The position numbers were made by a program, and so were the translations under genes. From Adenanthera pavonina (lineage: Eukaryota; Streptophyta; Magnoliopsida; Fabales; Fabaceae): a stretch of 64,000 nt of DNA. Of this stretch, positions 35,791 to 47,900 are shown piece by piece; positions within the stretch are counted from its first letter, which is position 1; each line of letters starts with the position of its first letter. Under the pieces are notes generated by a model that did no database searches, was not told the origin of the DNA, and was given only the letters and a program-made list of their open reading frames with translations. The stretch spans positions 6,031,501 to 6,095,500 of the forward strand of contig JAIVEN010000016.1 of assembly GCA_026686845.1 (NCBI GenBank). The letters are read 5' to 3'.

Positions 35791-36756
35791 CTAAGCAGTT
35801 TTGTGGCGTACAATATCCCATATAAAATTGGTGAATAAGGATTCGTAAGATGGCAATTTTGCATATCCGGGAAAGTAATTGACATCAATAACCAAGTACC
35901 TTGTCCGATCCCTAGCGTCTCTGATCACATCGGCGTTGAATAGATTAAGGCCCATCGCCTCATTCAATGCTCTTGCTAATTCGAATATCAAACTCTGAGG
36001 AGGTATTTCCGCTTTCTCCACGTTGTTCTGGCCACTATCGTCTTCCTCGCTATGGCTCTTACCTTCGACGGCCAAATTTGATACCCGCGAAAATGGCAGA
36101 GTGCCACCTAAGGTTTTCAGCTTCTCCTCAGGTATGTCGGGCAACGACTTCCGTTTGACGCAACTTACGTGTTGCCCAGCCACATAAATTTTGAATATGA
36201 CTCCTCCATGATTCACAAATTCTTGGAGAACCACAGGAATACTCAATGTCTTGAGCCCGTTATGGTCGAAAACCAGAAACAGATTGTGGGAATTAGAGCT
36301 TCCATCAGCCTCCAAGGGTTTCGCTATGAAAGGGAATTTTAAACCTAGTTCCTCGATTGTTTTAGCATCGTCGAGAGCTTTCGATTCGTGGAGCACCACT
36401 TGCTTCGGAATACCGACGGTGTCTTTTCCCAGTGGAATTTTCAGCTGGGTCACCGCCTCGAGCATCGATGCTCGATTGTGAAGCCGCTCAATCAACTCGG
36501 GGCGATCAATTATGGCCGCATTTGGGTGTGCTGCGGAAAAGTCATCCAACTGTTTTTTCCAATCTTCTCCGTACAATTTGTGAATGATACAATCAAAAGG
36601 GCCCTGTTCAATCAAGGATCTCGCGGGGTCGATGTGTATGAGATCTATACCGCGTTGGTTCGCGTAATCGACGAGGGACTTGAGGATGAAGCTTTGGACT
36701 TTCTTGGGTTCAAGAGCATAGCCTACACGATAGCGGTGAGATTCTGGTTCAGACAT
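35791..36756 (-). CDS. ITPK1: Inositol-tetrakisphosphate 1-kinase (ITPK)
   Basis: An ATP-grasp kinase that phosphorylates inositol tris/tetrakisphosphates on the way to phytate and has a role in pyrophosphate forms; cytosolic or nuclear. A single exon of 321 aa, close to AtITPK1 (319). Motifs in order: RVGYALEPKKVQSF at the start, IIHKLYGEDW (substrate-binding), PFIAKPLEADGSSNSH (glycine-containing ATP loop region), QEFVNHGGVIFKIYV (ATP-binding strand), LFNADVIRD (Mg ligand Asp), YLVIDVNYFPGY (Mg ligands Asp and Asn). I chose the start at 36756 (MSEPESHRYRVGYALEPK) because the family starts just before RVGYA. The frame stays open to an ATG at 36879, adding 41 residues, but this extension has no family counterpart and is probably 5' UTR. 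No introns are seen, as in other ITPK1 genes that I recall. Confidence 0.94.
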   Translation of the reverse strand: MSEPESHRYRVGYALEPKKVQSFILKSLVDYANQRGIDLIHIDPARSLIEQGPFDCIIHKLYGEDWKKQLDDFSAAHPNAAIIDRPELIERLHNRASMLEAVTQLKIPLGKDTVGIPKQVVLHESKALDDAKTIEELGLKFPFIAKPLEADGSSNSHNLFLVFDHNGLKTLSIPVVLQEFVNHGGVIFKIYVAGQHVSCVKRKSLPDIPEEKLKTLGGTLPFSRVSNLAVEGKSHSEEDDSGQNNVEKAEIPPQSLIFELARALNEAMGLNLFNADVIRDARDRTRYLVIDVNYFPGYAKLPSYESLFTNFIWDIVRHKTA

Positions 36757-38402
36757 CTGTGTTTGGGATTGAAAATTGATTGAAAGTTCCCTTGAAACGC
36801 CGCGAAATTCTGTGCTTTGAAAGTTTTTGATCTCCCAAACAGAATGATTAGTAATGAAGTGTGAGATCGGCTCATTCATTTTCCGGGATATTATTTTCAG
36901 ATGCTTTACTCGATGAATCGTATTCTTTTTTTATTTTTTTTTCTCTTCTTCCTTCTACCAGCATTTGAAGGCATGATCTCAAAGTTAAGCCTTCTAAGAC
37001 TTAGCCATGAGGACCAATGCTGCTGGTACGATGGATGGTATTCCTAGTTGAGTGTTTGATCGGCTTACTGTATTATTGTCTTCTCTTGTATTTTTTGGCC
37101 AACGCATTATTGTCTTCTTAAAACATCTCAAAAAACAAAATAATAGTAATAATTATTATTATAGGAGGACAAGTAATTTTAGACTTATCTTTTTATTGTC
37201 ATTTTTTCTTTGTAATTATATATAACTTTCAAATGAAGGAAGACATGCACAAATGCCATATAAAGTATGGTGTATAAAGATAGCTGATTGATAGTGAACC
37301 CAATAATCAATTTTTGTGAGATTAGTACATACTAAATCGAGGTTGGTTTGATTTTAAAAAGAATTTAAAAATAAAATAAGTTAATTTTATTTATTAAAAA
37401 AATATAATAATATTCATCTAAAATATATTTTCTTAAAAATTATTATTATAATTAAAAATAACATTTATTAAATTATAAATACTTAATAATAATATATTAT
37501 TTTTACACAATATTAAGAAATTAATTTAAACTTTTAAATAAAATTAAAAAATTAAATTTTTAAAAATATTCATAATAATAATATAACTAATTTATTTTAT
37601 ATATTATCTAAAGAAAATTTTTTAAAAAAATATATATAAAATTATATATATATATCAAGATTGGGAGAGTCGGGTTGGATCTCAACCCTATATCCAACCC
37701 GACTCAATCTCCTAAAATCAATTTAGTATATTGGGTAAGGTCAAGCGACCGAAGTTGGATAATCACCCCCTAACATGAAGAATGACTTCCCATGAAAGTC
37801 AGTCAATGGTGGAGACTCACTTTCGGCACTTTATGTTGGCACTTTCTCTTTGAAAAATTTATGTTGGAAACTTTGGCATATTAGGAACAAAAGAATATTT
37901 GGGATTGTTTGAATGTATTTATTATTTTAATATTCTTAAAAACAATTTTATAAAAGTATTTTTTAAAAATAGTTTTAAAAATAAGAAAATAAAAAAATAT
38001 GTTTAAATAAGTGTTTCTAAAATCATAACTAACAAGTGTTAAATAGATTGTTCAAAATTTACAACTTTATTATTAATTATATGAGTATTCTTTATCTTTT
38101 ATTGTGTTTTCAAAAATTAAAAATTTAGAATATCTTAAAAATATTTTGAGTTTTCTGTTCTTGTATTTTTTTATTTTCAGAACATTTTATAAAAAATAGA
38201 TTTTTCAAACAAGTCATTATTTTTTATTTTCAAAAACAGAAAACTTGTACGGAAAACACCAATCAAATAGATACTTTCATACACTTCTTATTCCATATTT
38301 CCATAGAGGGAATTAGGTATATCAATCACACCATTAGAACCAAAGGTGTCCTACAGATTTTTGATACATGAACTCCTATGTAACTCTCCTAGTTTGTATA
38401 TA
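36757..38402. other. AT-rich spacer upstream of ITPK
   Basis: No gene. The first few hundred bases hold the ITPK promoter and leader. A 14-bp perfect hairpin is at 37667-37705. The stretch 37320-37640 is almost all A and T, and 37900-38240 is spacer of the same sort. Confidence 0.55.
37667..37705. repeat. 14-bp perfect hairpin
   Basis: GAGTCGGGTTGGAT at 37667-37680 pairs perfectly with ATCCAACCCGACTC at 37692-37705, with an 11-base loop. It stands out since the surrounding DNA is AT-rich. It may be the end of a decayed transposon. Confidence 0.8.
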
Positions 38403-38666
38403 TTCCCTCCGGTCCAATATATAGGATCATTTGTCCTGATCCTAAATATAAGATCCTTTACAATATACGAGGTAGTATTTATTATATATTTCTAAAAAAT
38501 GCCCCTATTTAATGTATTCAAAGAGAAAGAGAAAGAGATTAAATAAATGTAGTTTTGAAAAAATGTTGAAATTTTCGGAGAAATCGAAATAGTTAATTAG
38601 TTTTAATTACAATTCTTAATCCGCGTGATTCGGTTAAAATGATCTTATATTAAGGATCAGATGGAG
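38403..38666. mobile_element. Stowaway-like MITE, inverted to 29441
   Basis: A 264-bp element flanked by TA on both sides (38401-38402 and 38667-38668). Ends: TTCCCTCCGGTCC at the left and GGATCAGATGGAG at the right. The inside matches 29441-29707 in reverse, including AAAAAATGCCCCTATTTAA and CGGAGAAATCGAAAT. Confidence 0.85.
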
Positions 38667-38668
38667 TA

Positions 38669-39121
38669 TGATTTTTTGATTCATTAATGCCCTCTTCACA
38701 AAAAAAAAAAGAAAAAGAAGAAGATTGTTGTCGATTTCTTTTCCCCATTTTATTCTCGACTAAATATAGGAAGCAATAATTCACCATAATGGATGCAATT
38801 AGGCATGCAAACCATCTTCTAGTTATTGCATAAACACTTGTTATATCAAATGCCGACCATTTGAACTTAGCGATTATATCATCTTAGATTGTTGTCAAAT
38901 ATCTTATGGCTATTGGAAGTTGAAAATATGCGCTAGTTAATGCTTGGTATTGTTGGCCAGAAAAAAAAAAATGCTTGGTATTAGATCCCCTCCATCTCAT
39001 CTTGTTCTTTTCAATTCCCTAATCTCTAATTTTATTGAACCAAATTTTAGTATTCTCTTTTCATGTGTTTTGTCACGTTTGGAGTCAAAACGGCCTATCG
39101 TGCTTATTTTTCTTTTATATG
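38669..39121. other. Short spacer
   Basis: No gene seen between the MITE and the Copia 5' LTR. Confidence 0.5.
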
Positions 39122-39529
39122 TGTTGGATTAAATGGTCCACCCTTTAATGGGCCAAAGGAAATGGTGCCCAAAACCCACTAGGTTTTTACTATGTAATTC
39201 CCTTCGGTTTACAAAGGAGAGGGAACAATTATTTTCTCTCTTTTTAATTCCCCACAAAATGAGGATGTGCGGGAGTTTGTGGAAAGCGTGGTTTCTATAT
39301 ACAACAACAAAGGGAAAAAACTATAGGAAAAAACCCAAAGGAAAAATTAACGCTCTCACTTTGGATGCATTTGTGCAACATTTCTCTTCTCTCTATGTCA
39401 TCTACTGTGGATGATAATCTAGAGTTCCAAACACTTGGTGACTCAATTTACAATGTGGGCAGATCTAAAAAAGATTCTGAAGTCAATAACAACGATATGT
39501 ATATATTTTTATATCTATATAACACTACA
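39122..39529 (+). repeat. 5' LTR of the outer Copia element
   Basis: Starts TGTTGGATTAAATGG and ends ACTACA directly before the primer-binding site, so TG...CA with a length of 408 bp. Its first 180 bp match 57134-57298 (for example TTTAATGGGCCAAAGGAAAT and CCCCACAAAATGAGGA). Confidence 0.85.
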
Positions 39530-39530
39530 T

Positions 39531-39543
39531 TGGCATCAGAGCC
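39531..39543 (+). other. Primer-binding site (initiator tRNA-Met)
   Basis: TTGGCATCAGAGCC, two bases from the LTR end, fits the usual TGGTATCAGAGC site complementary to the 3' end of initiator tRNA-Met with one change. Confidence 0.85.
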
Positions 39544-40512
39544 TTCAAGTTTGGGCCATTAATACTTCTATATTTTCTGATATGTGATTCATGATATATA
39601 TGCCATGTGATTAATGACTTGCTTTTCACAAATTCCACAAATCCTTATGTAATTTTTTAATTACTCGCTCAAACTTCCATGTTCAGTGCACTTTGTGTAT
39701 ATATATACATGTTGCTTCTATTGGTTTTAATTTTTTTACATGCAAATTTATATTTGGGAAGATCATTTTTTTTCAGAATAGGAAAAATCAGTACACCGAA
39801 CATGTTAATTTACCTACCATCGATAATTTTTCCCCCTTTTATTGGGGAATTGACCCACGAATGACAACAACATCCAACAAAAACCTCTCCTTCCTTCACT
39901 TTTGGCCATCATTTTTTTTCTCGAAACATAGTTGCAACCGTACGTTCAAAACTACACCATACCAACATTTCATTTGAAAATGGGTTCCGAGAAATCAATG
40001 TTTTTGGGACAAGTGGAGGCTATAAATGTGTAAAAGGCCATCTGACGATCACAACGAAGTTGGAATCGCGTGAAACAATGGCCAACGTCGAGAAATATGG
40101 AGGAATGAAGATGCCACATCTGATGGACCCAGTGGGTCTCCTGACTGGGTCATGTCAACCAAGCTGGAGGAGAGAGAAGACATGTACGACAGGTTGTATC
40201 CCCCACAAACCACAGAAGTCATTCCCAATTAAAGTGAAACGTTGCGTTTCACTTATTTAAAAAAAGGAGGTAGGCCAACGGTTTCGGACATTGGGTCGGA
40301 TTGAATCTGGGCCCAATGTCTGACACTTCAAAAAAATGAAAATAAAATAAAATAAATGACAGTGTGGGCTTTTGGAGATGGACTTTGGGCTGTTTTCATA
40401 GTCTGGCCCAATGTCCAAACTAAAAAAAAAGAAAAAAAAGGAAAGGCGGAGGAATCGGATGGGGTCAGGAAGATTGAAGGGCCAGAACTTGAACCCGACC
40501 CAACATATTAAT

Positions 40513-40562
40513 TAATTAATCAGCATTTAATTATATAATTAAATATTGATTAATTGATTAAA
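40513..40562. repeat. AT palindrome
   Basis: The left arm ending CAGCATTTAATTATA pairs with TATAATTAAATATTG and what follows; about 24 bp per arm with few mismatches and no loop to speak of. Coordinates are approximate. Confidence 0.55.
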
Positions 40563-40970
40563 TATTAAAATATTCATTTTCACTGACGTGGTGTGTGGGG
40601 CTCTTGGAGGATTTTTTTCCCACTTGGATCACTTTAACCAAGAAAGGATGGCATGTAGAGTATGCAAGTCTGACACGTGTGGCCGGATTCCTTCTCCAAG
40701 ATTGTATGTGAAGCTCACACGCCACCTTGGCACGTTAGATTGTCATGTTTTTCATTTTTTTAAGAATTTTTCCATTCTAAATCTTCTTGAGGCGTGAGGG
40801 CGTGTCTCTAGGTATTTTTTGTCATTATTTATTTTTAAAAATCTCTAAATCTGTGAACTTCATTTTGATGTATGATTTGCTTGTTGTTTAGCAAGTTTTA
40901 ATATATTTTGTGGCTATAAATGTTTGAAAAACACTTAAGATGTACCAACTTTTCATTTTTTTAAGGTGCT

Positions 40971-41829
40971 ATGAGTTCCTCCAAGCCCATGTCCTCCCCT
41001 AAAACTTGAATCACAAGGGTTCAACATTCTCTCAACCCATATTGTGTTATCTGACTCCAATGAAGAGCTACCAATATATTCTTTATTATCTCAGTTTGAT
41101 CCTTTGAAAGAAAGTGCTATAACAGTCCTACCATCGTTGGCTGAAGCATTTGAATACCTAAAAAACAACCCCTTAGCACACTTAACTAATAATGAACTTG
41201 AACTTTACCTATTGGATCCTTATGGTAGTTATGAAAACGATGGCTACTATAATGCATCTCCTACAAGTGACCAAAAGGAGGATCCAAAGGAAAACCCAGA
41301 GGAAAACTCAGACAAAGAGAGGGATCTCGAACAAAACTACCACAATTGTGATACAGATCCTATACAAGAGCACATTGAAGTTCAAGAAGCAGCACCTAAG
41401 GTGCAATAAGACACTCCTACACAGGATCCTTATCTACCCATTGATTCTCCATCTTATGTCAGCCGTTTAGTCAACATATTGCATCATGATTTTACTCATG
41501 ATGACCTTCCTCTACGTTCATTCTTCTGTGCGCTAGAGTACTTCTTAGTCGAGATGATATTTGATGGTCCTTTCTCCTATGAACAAACTTGGGCCAATGC
41601 CATTTTGTATAATCTTCCTCCTAATGACTTTTGGACGCCCATTACATCTACCATATGAGCTACTCTTGAATCATGAGTCTTTGAAGTTGTAACTTTTTTG
41701 AAAAAACATAATGAACAACAATTCCAATCTTACCTCGATGCAAAATATCGTAAATTGACATCTACACATCCTCTGCCAAAGAGGCAAAAGAAGAATCTTT
41801 AAACATCATAAAAGAATAAAAAAGGGGGA
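40971..41829 (+). pseudogene. Unrecognised, broken ORF in the Copia leader
   Basis: I do not recognise this protein. An ATG at 40971 starts MSSSKPMSSPKT, then a stop TGA (CGA would give Arg), and after a frame change the open part runs 41044-41409: VLSDSNEELPIYSLLSQFD, PSLAEAFEYLKNNPLAHLTN, YLLDPYGSYENDG and a stretch rich in Lys, Glu, Asn and Asp. Past a TAA it goes on in the same frame: PTQDPYLPIDSPSYVSRLVN, LHHDFTHDDLPLRSFF, EQTWANAILYNLPPNDFW, then two more stops, and it ends with a basic tail PLPKRQKKNL. Codon-like structure persists over about 270 codons, and the stops look like C-to-T changes, so it was once one gene of about 280 aa. It could be an accessory or gag-like ORF of a retroelement. 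Confidence 0.5.
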
Positions 41830-42249
41830 ATAGAATGCTAAGTTTTTTATTTTCTTTTATGAATATTGTTACACATATTTCATTGATTAAGACTATGTTG
41901 TTGTTTTTGACTGATTATGGTATTATAAAATTTTATTTCTTTGATGAATATATTTTTCTCAAATTTTCTATCTGAATAAGAGTATTTCATCTAAGTGAGA
42001 GTACTTATTTTGAGTAGGAGCTCCTAAATATAGAATATCAAAGAGTAATATGTAATATAGAAATTATTTGCATAAATTTTTAGTAAGCAATAATGATGAA
42101 ATTAGGTTACATATGATGGAGATAGACAAACGTAGATTCTCGACCATGGACTTAATAGAATTATTATGGACTTACTAAAGGATAAGTGCAAATAATAATG
42201 TCATTGTATATTTAATAAGTCTATGCTATATGTATGTGTAGAATGGCTA

Positions 42250-42814
42250 GCAATAATATAATCGCTTAGTTGAATAAGGGTGATAAACTGATTAGGGACA
42301 ACTGAGATATATGGCATCATAAAATATTCTACTTATTGGAAGAACAAGATGTCATTGACCCATTGATCACTATGTGGTACAGCCAGAGCAAGGCAACACG
42401 GTCCATCACAAAAGGGACAAAGGGCTAACGAAGTCTGGAAAAGAAAAAACAACATTACATGAAACACAATGTTAAGTGTGATGGCTGACGATCTTTTATG
42501 TGAGTTTAAGAGGTTTACGATTGCTCATTCTATATGGGTCACACTTATAAGACAAGTTTGGTGGCACTTCATCTACCAAGCTTTGAAGGCTCACAATCAG
42601 GTTCGACACATATAAGTTACGGCCAAATACTCCTGTGAGGCACCATTTAAGAGAGATGTCGAATATGATTAGGGAGCTAAAGTTAGTAGGGCAAGTGTTT
42701 TTAAATGAGCAGCAAGTGGAGGTCATGCTTCGGTCACTCCCTTCTGGCTAGGAACAAATGAAGATAAACTTGATCTATAATGAAAGCATTGTCACCTCTG
42801 ATGATGTAGCTTGA
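42250..42814 (+). pseudogene. Copia gag, 5' part
   Basis: Gag of the outer Copia element, broken by stops and shifts. Visible pieces: IWHHKIFYLLEEQDVIDP, then HLREMSNMIRELKLVGQ, LNEQQVEVMLRSLPSG, EQMKINLIYNESIVTSDDVA. This is the UBN2/Copia gag pattern. The frame is cut at 42814 by the nested Ty3/gypsy element and resumes at 52568 with HLELEDERLEAYKALANRT. Confidence 0.8.
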
Positions 42815-44957
42815 TGTTACATCTTACATTTTGAAGCTTTTTCCATGAAAATTGCTTGGTTTTAATGTAATAAAACAATCTTCAGAAAACATGAACCAAT
42901 TAAAACTTTAAAACTTCTTACAATTGTTTCTTGCAGCTTTTCAGCTCACTGCACAGTGATTTTTCAAAAATCATAATTAAATGTAGAAAAATCATTTATT
43001 AATGGTTCAAATGTCTAAAAATCATTCACATCTTGAATTTTAGGGAAAAATAAGGACCCAGGAAATGAACACACCAATTTGTACAGTTTATTATATATAT
43101 TATTGTTCATTTTCACGTCCCTGTCTCTGTTTAAAAACTGAACCTTAATTTTGAAAATTCATTTCTCTTAATATACAAAGCCATTTGGTGCATACTTAGT
43201 ATCATTGGAAAGTTTTACTTGTCTACTTTCTAACCATATTTTTTTTTATAGATTTATTCTACTCCTACTAGTCAGAACATCAATATATATCATCAGATAT
43301 CAGAAATAATGTCTACTAGATCAGTTTTAACAAAACTTGAATAATTATCATTATATAAAGCCAAATATAACTAAACCAGTGTCATAGATGTATCCATACA
43401 TGTAGACATTAGAATTTTTGGAGGTATATTTAATTTTATACAACAGTTTGAATCAAACTGTACAAAATAGAATATTAATAGCTTTCAGCAAGGTTCCATC
43501 ATCATTATTTTTCATGCTCTATATTCTTCTCTTTACCATGATTTGGCCCTATCATTGGTTAACTATGGGGTGAGATTGAAAAATTTTAGTAGTTAACTTG
43601 CACATGTCATCACAAAAACATTTAAAAGCATATAAAATATAATATACTTTTATTAAATCATCAAAACTTCCATGTTGTTTAACAAAATTTTAGCAGCATA
43701 ACGGCTTAGTAAATGGGCATCCCGAGACTTAGCCCTTAACATAAAACAACCAACAATCATAGAAAGACATTCATAACAGCAACATGGCATTATTTACAAA
43801 TTATAATAACATATAAAACATTCATAAGTAATAACATTAAGTAAGGGCAAGAGACTACATTGGAGTTTTAATAACTTTTCTTTGAACCTTACTTTCACTT
43901 AGCTTTAAATTACTTCCTTAACTTGATTGAAGCCTAGAGTATCATTAAACATTACTTAATAATTTAATATCATTATATAAATTTAACTCAACCATGAATC
44001 ATAAATTCTTCCCTCATAATCATGTCTTGATCCAAATAGAGGAGCAAGAGGGAGGAAGAAAATGGCTTAAACTCTAATTAATCTTAAACTAATAAATGAA
44101 AAACAAATCTTAGAAGAGATTTGGAGAAGGAATTTATCTTGGAAAACCCTACCTATCTTCCCTTTCTTTCTTCTTTTTTCTTCTTCTTTCTCCTTTTCTT
44201 TCTTACGACTTCTTTCTCTCGCTCACTATGCGTGTGTGTGTGTGAGACAAAGGTAACGGGAGGGGGTATTTATAGAAAAGGCTGGTGGTTGTGGACTGTT
44301 CGATCGAGATTTAATCTAAGAGTTCATAATTATTCTCACATTTTATATACCAATTACCCATTATACCCCTAAATATTTTTGAGCTTGTGAGAGAGTAAGA
44401 AAGGGTAAAAATGTCCAACTTTTCCCTCTCACTTTATGTCACATTAAGAAAAAGGGATAGTATACTTTTTACTTTTGCAGATAAATTTGACTCTAATTTG
44501 AGTATTTTTTTATCCAGATTTTCTATTATACTCAGTGTTTTTTTTATTTACTTTATCTATAGGACCCATTACCTTTCTCTTTTACTTTTTCATGTAAGGT
44601 CCACCTATCTTACTTATTTTTTTACTATTTATCTCCTCTAGCACTTACTATTTACGTGGGACCCGCCTTTTACTATATTCATATTTTTTCCTTTTAGGGT
44701 CCACATAACATAACCAGTATCACTTGTATTTTTAGCTTGTTCCAAAGTATTAAAATATTATTTTTTCTCTTATTGTAAATGATAATTTTTGCCCTTTTTA
44801 AGCCCCTTTTTATATTCTTAGGATATTTTGGTCCTTAAGCTAATTTAATTAAATATCCAGGCTTCTCTATTTGTCATGAGTTAATCCAAAACACTTGAAT
44901 ATTATTCATGATATGATCTGGTCATAAAATATATACATAAAAATTAGGATACTACAT
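42815..44957 (-). repeat. Left (3') LTR of the Ty3/gypsy element
   Basis: A 2143-bp LTR, TGTTACATC...ATACTACA. It matches 50432-52567 along its whole length, with differences that are mostly transitions. On the minus strand CTATAAATACCCCC at about 44257-44271 is a good TATA box, as expected for an LTR promoter. Confidence 0.92.
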
Positions 44958-47900
44958 TTCTCTCACCCTAAATAAAATTTTGTCCTTGAAATTTGTAAAA
45001 CATATACATTAATCAAAGAGTTCTGGATATTTTTTCCTCATGCTTGATTCTTGCTCCCATGTTGCCTCCTTTGAGAATAAACCTTTCCAAACTACCTTCA
45101 CTAGAGGAATCTTCTTATTCCTTAGCTGCTTGACCCGACGATTGATAATCTTTCTAGGTTTGACCTCATAACATAGATTATCATGCAGCTCAATACTTTC
45201 ATATTCTATATCATGTGATGGGTCTGGCTGATTTTTTTTAACTGCGAGACATGGAAAACATCATGATTATGTCTTAGATTTAGGGGAAAAAGCTAATCTG
45301 TAAGTTTTAAGGATAGCTTAGGAAAGGATCTTAAATGGTCTATTATACTTTGGACTAAGCCTTTTGGTCTTCATTGATTGACCTACTCCAGTTGTAGGAA
45401 ATACTTTGAGGGACAAATGATCTCCTACTTCAAATTCTAACGACCTTTACCTTTTATCAGCATAACTTTTTTTGCCTACTTTGGGCCGCTAGAAGCTTCT
45501 TTCAGATCTTATTGATCTGCCTGGAGGTTTGGTCTACTAACTCAGGACCCAAAAAGCCTCCTTTCACTGAGCTCTATCCAATGTAAAGGGGAACCTGCAC
45601 TTCTTTCTACTAAAGGCCTCATATGGAGCTATAATTTCTCTATTTCCTTTTCATCTTTCATATACATACTCGCGGCATACATTCTATTACTTAAATACTC
45701 TCTTTATTTGCTATAATACTTCTTGACATTTTGTGAAGTCTCTCATCTTTCTTTACATACATGTACATTGATTTCACTAGTCATAATTGTGCTACTTTGT
45801 CAATTTTATAATCACCCACATAACATCTTATGGATGTGCACATTTTTAAATCTTTTGTGATACATGTCCCATTTTACATCAAACTTTCAAGGATCAAAAT
45901 AATCTTACTGGTCTTTGTATGTCTTACTTTCACCCTTTTGGCATACTGAACATTCTGCTATCCTCATATCATATCATCTAGTTTGTAAAACTGATTCCTT
46001 GAATCATGGCATATTCTCACGATTCCTAGATGAATAGTGCATTTACTTTTATAAACTTCTATTGATATCGTTTCTCTTATTTCTACTTTTTAAGAAACAC
46101 ATACTTTTTTATGAAATTTCATCAGACCTTCATATTTTTCATTAGATTCTTTTCACTTCTCCCTAATTCATCGATTCTTTAATCTCATTTGCCTAATTAT
46201 CATCTTACTGGGCTTTTATCTATCTCTTTCTAGACATTCATTTTCACTTTTAGTCTCATGCAACCCGGAAGAGAGATCTAAGTTTCTAAATCTTCTACTA
46301 ACATTTGTTTCTTCATGTACATCATACTGGTTACATGAATAGCTTTTTAACTTACTGTATTGGCCATAGTATTAGCTTTTCTGGGTGGTACTTTTTAGCA
46401 TGACCATTATCTTTCAACAATTTCATCCATCATCCTTACCTCAAGCTCATTACTTATGATCCAATAAATCCTTGAGGCTTTTGTGGTCAAAATACTCTTT
46501 TGTGATCATACCGTAGAGATGATGCCTCCGTATCTTTAGAGTGTAAACTATTACTACAAGTGCATAGGATAGCTTTCTTTGAAAAAATCGTGTAAAAACA
46601 TAGGCAACAATTCTGCCATCCTATGTCATACCACATTCTAATCCTTGCATGAAGGCATTACTTTAAACCACTAAAGGCTTCTTTGGATTAGGTATGATTA
46701 ATACAGGGGAGAATATTAGTATTCCTTTCAATTCTGAAAAACTATTTTTCAATTTTTATCCCACACGAATTCTTCTTTCCTTGTAAACCTTGTCAACGAC
46801 AAAACAATATAAGAAAAGTCCCATATAAACTTTTTGTAATAGCCTGGTAAACCTAGAAAACTTCTTATCTTTGTAATGATCTTAGGCCTCTCCTAATTTA
46901 GGACTATATCTACCTTGTTGGGATCTACTACAATCCTGTCATTGGAGATAACGTGTCCCAAAAATCGTACTTTAGTGAGTCAAAACTCATACTTGTTGAG
47001 TTTAGTATACAAGCTCTTTACTTTGAAAATTGTTAGGACAATTCTCAAATGCTTTCTATGCTCCTCTAAAGACTTAAAGTACATTTTATCATTAATGACG
47101 ACCACAATAATCTGATCTTAATATGGCTGAAGAAACTTATTCATGTAGTCCATGAAGATAGCCAGTGTATTTGTGAGACTAGGTGGCATTACTAGGAATT
47201 TGTCATATCCATTTCTAATTCTAAAGGCAGTCCTTGGAACTTCTTCTGCCTTTACTCATAACTGATAATATCCAGATCTTCATCAAAGCTTGAAGAAAAT
47301 ATTGGCTTTAGCCAATTGATTTAACTGATTATCTATTATGGGTAACCAACTTATGTTCTTAATCATGATCTTATTTAATTCTCTGTCGTGAACATAAAGT
47401 TTAAGCTTCCATTTTTCCTTTAATCAATATTACAAGAGCAACCTAAGGAGATACATTTGATCTGATAAATCCTTTCCTCATAAAGTCTATCCTCTATTAC
47501 TTTAACTTAATCATCTCATTTAGAACCATGCCAAATGAAGTTCTAAATATTGGCATTGCTCCAGGTGTAGTGTTGATAGTTCTTTCTACTTCTCTTTTAG
47601 GTGATAATCCTTTACATTCCTTATCTCATAGGAACTTCTATTATTTCCTCACTTATCCCTTTTGCTTGAATTTTGGAGGAAATATTCCTGACTTCATTTA
47701 TCTTTGATATCTTATTCAGTTCAGTCGACAAACTACTCACTTTGTCTTAATGTATGGGACAATTTCATAATAAGTATGATTATGGTCTTGTCCTCACATT
47801 CGAGGAGAACATTATTTACTACCATTAATTCATACCAATATCATCATTAATGTTAGGGTAAGACATATTGAGCAAGGCATCCTTCTGCATACTCATTTTG

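Larger units (their letters stand above)
39544..42249. other. Extra DNA between Copia PBS and gag
   Basis: Copia gag normally starts soon after the PBS. Here about 2.7 kb intervene. The part at 40260-40510 has repeated GGCCCAATGTC pieces, and an AT palindrome lies at 40513-40562. A reading frame of its own follows (40971-41820) and then AAAAAAGGGGGAAT at about 41818-41831, which looks like a polypurine tract. This is probably another, older insertion, not leader DNA of the Copia element. Confidence 0.5.

Noticed and set aside
44121..44372. Frame with a Phe-rich hydrophobic run
   Set aside because: It falls in the gypsy LTR over a CTTTCTT-rich stretch and is antisense to the element.
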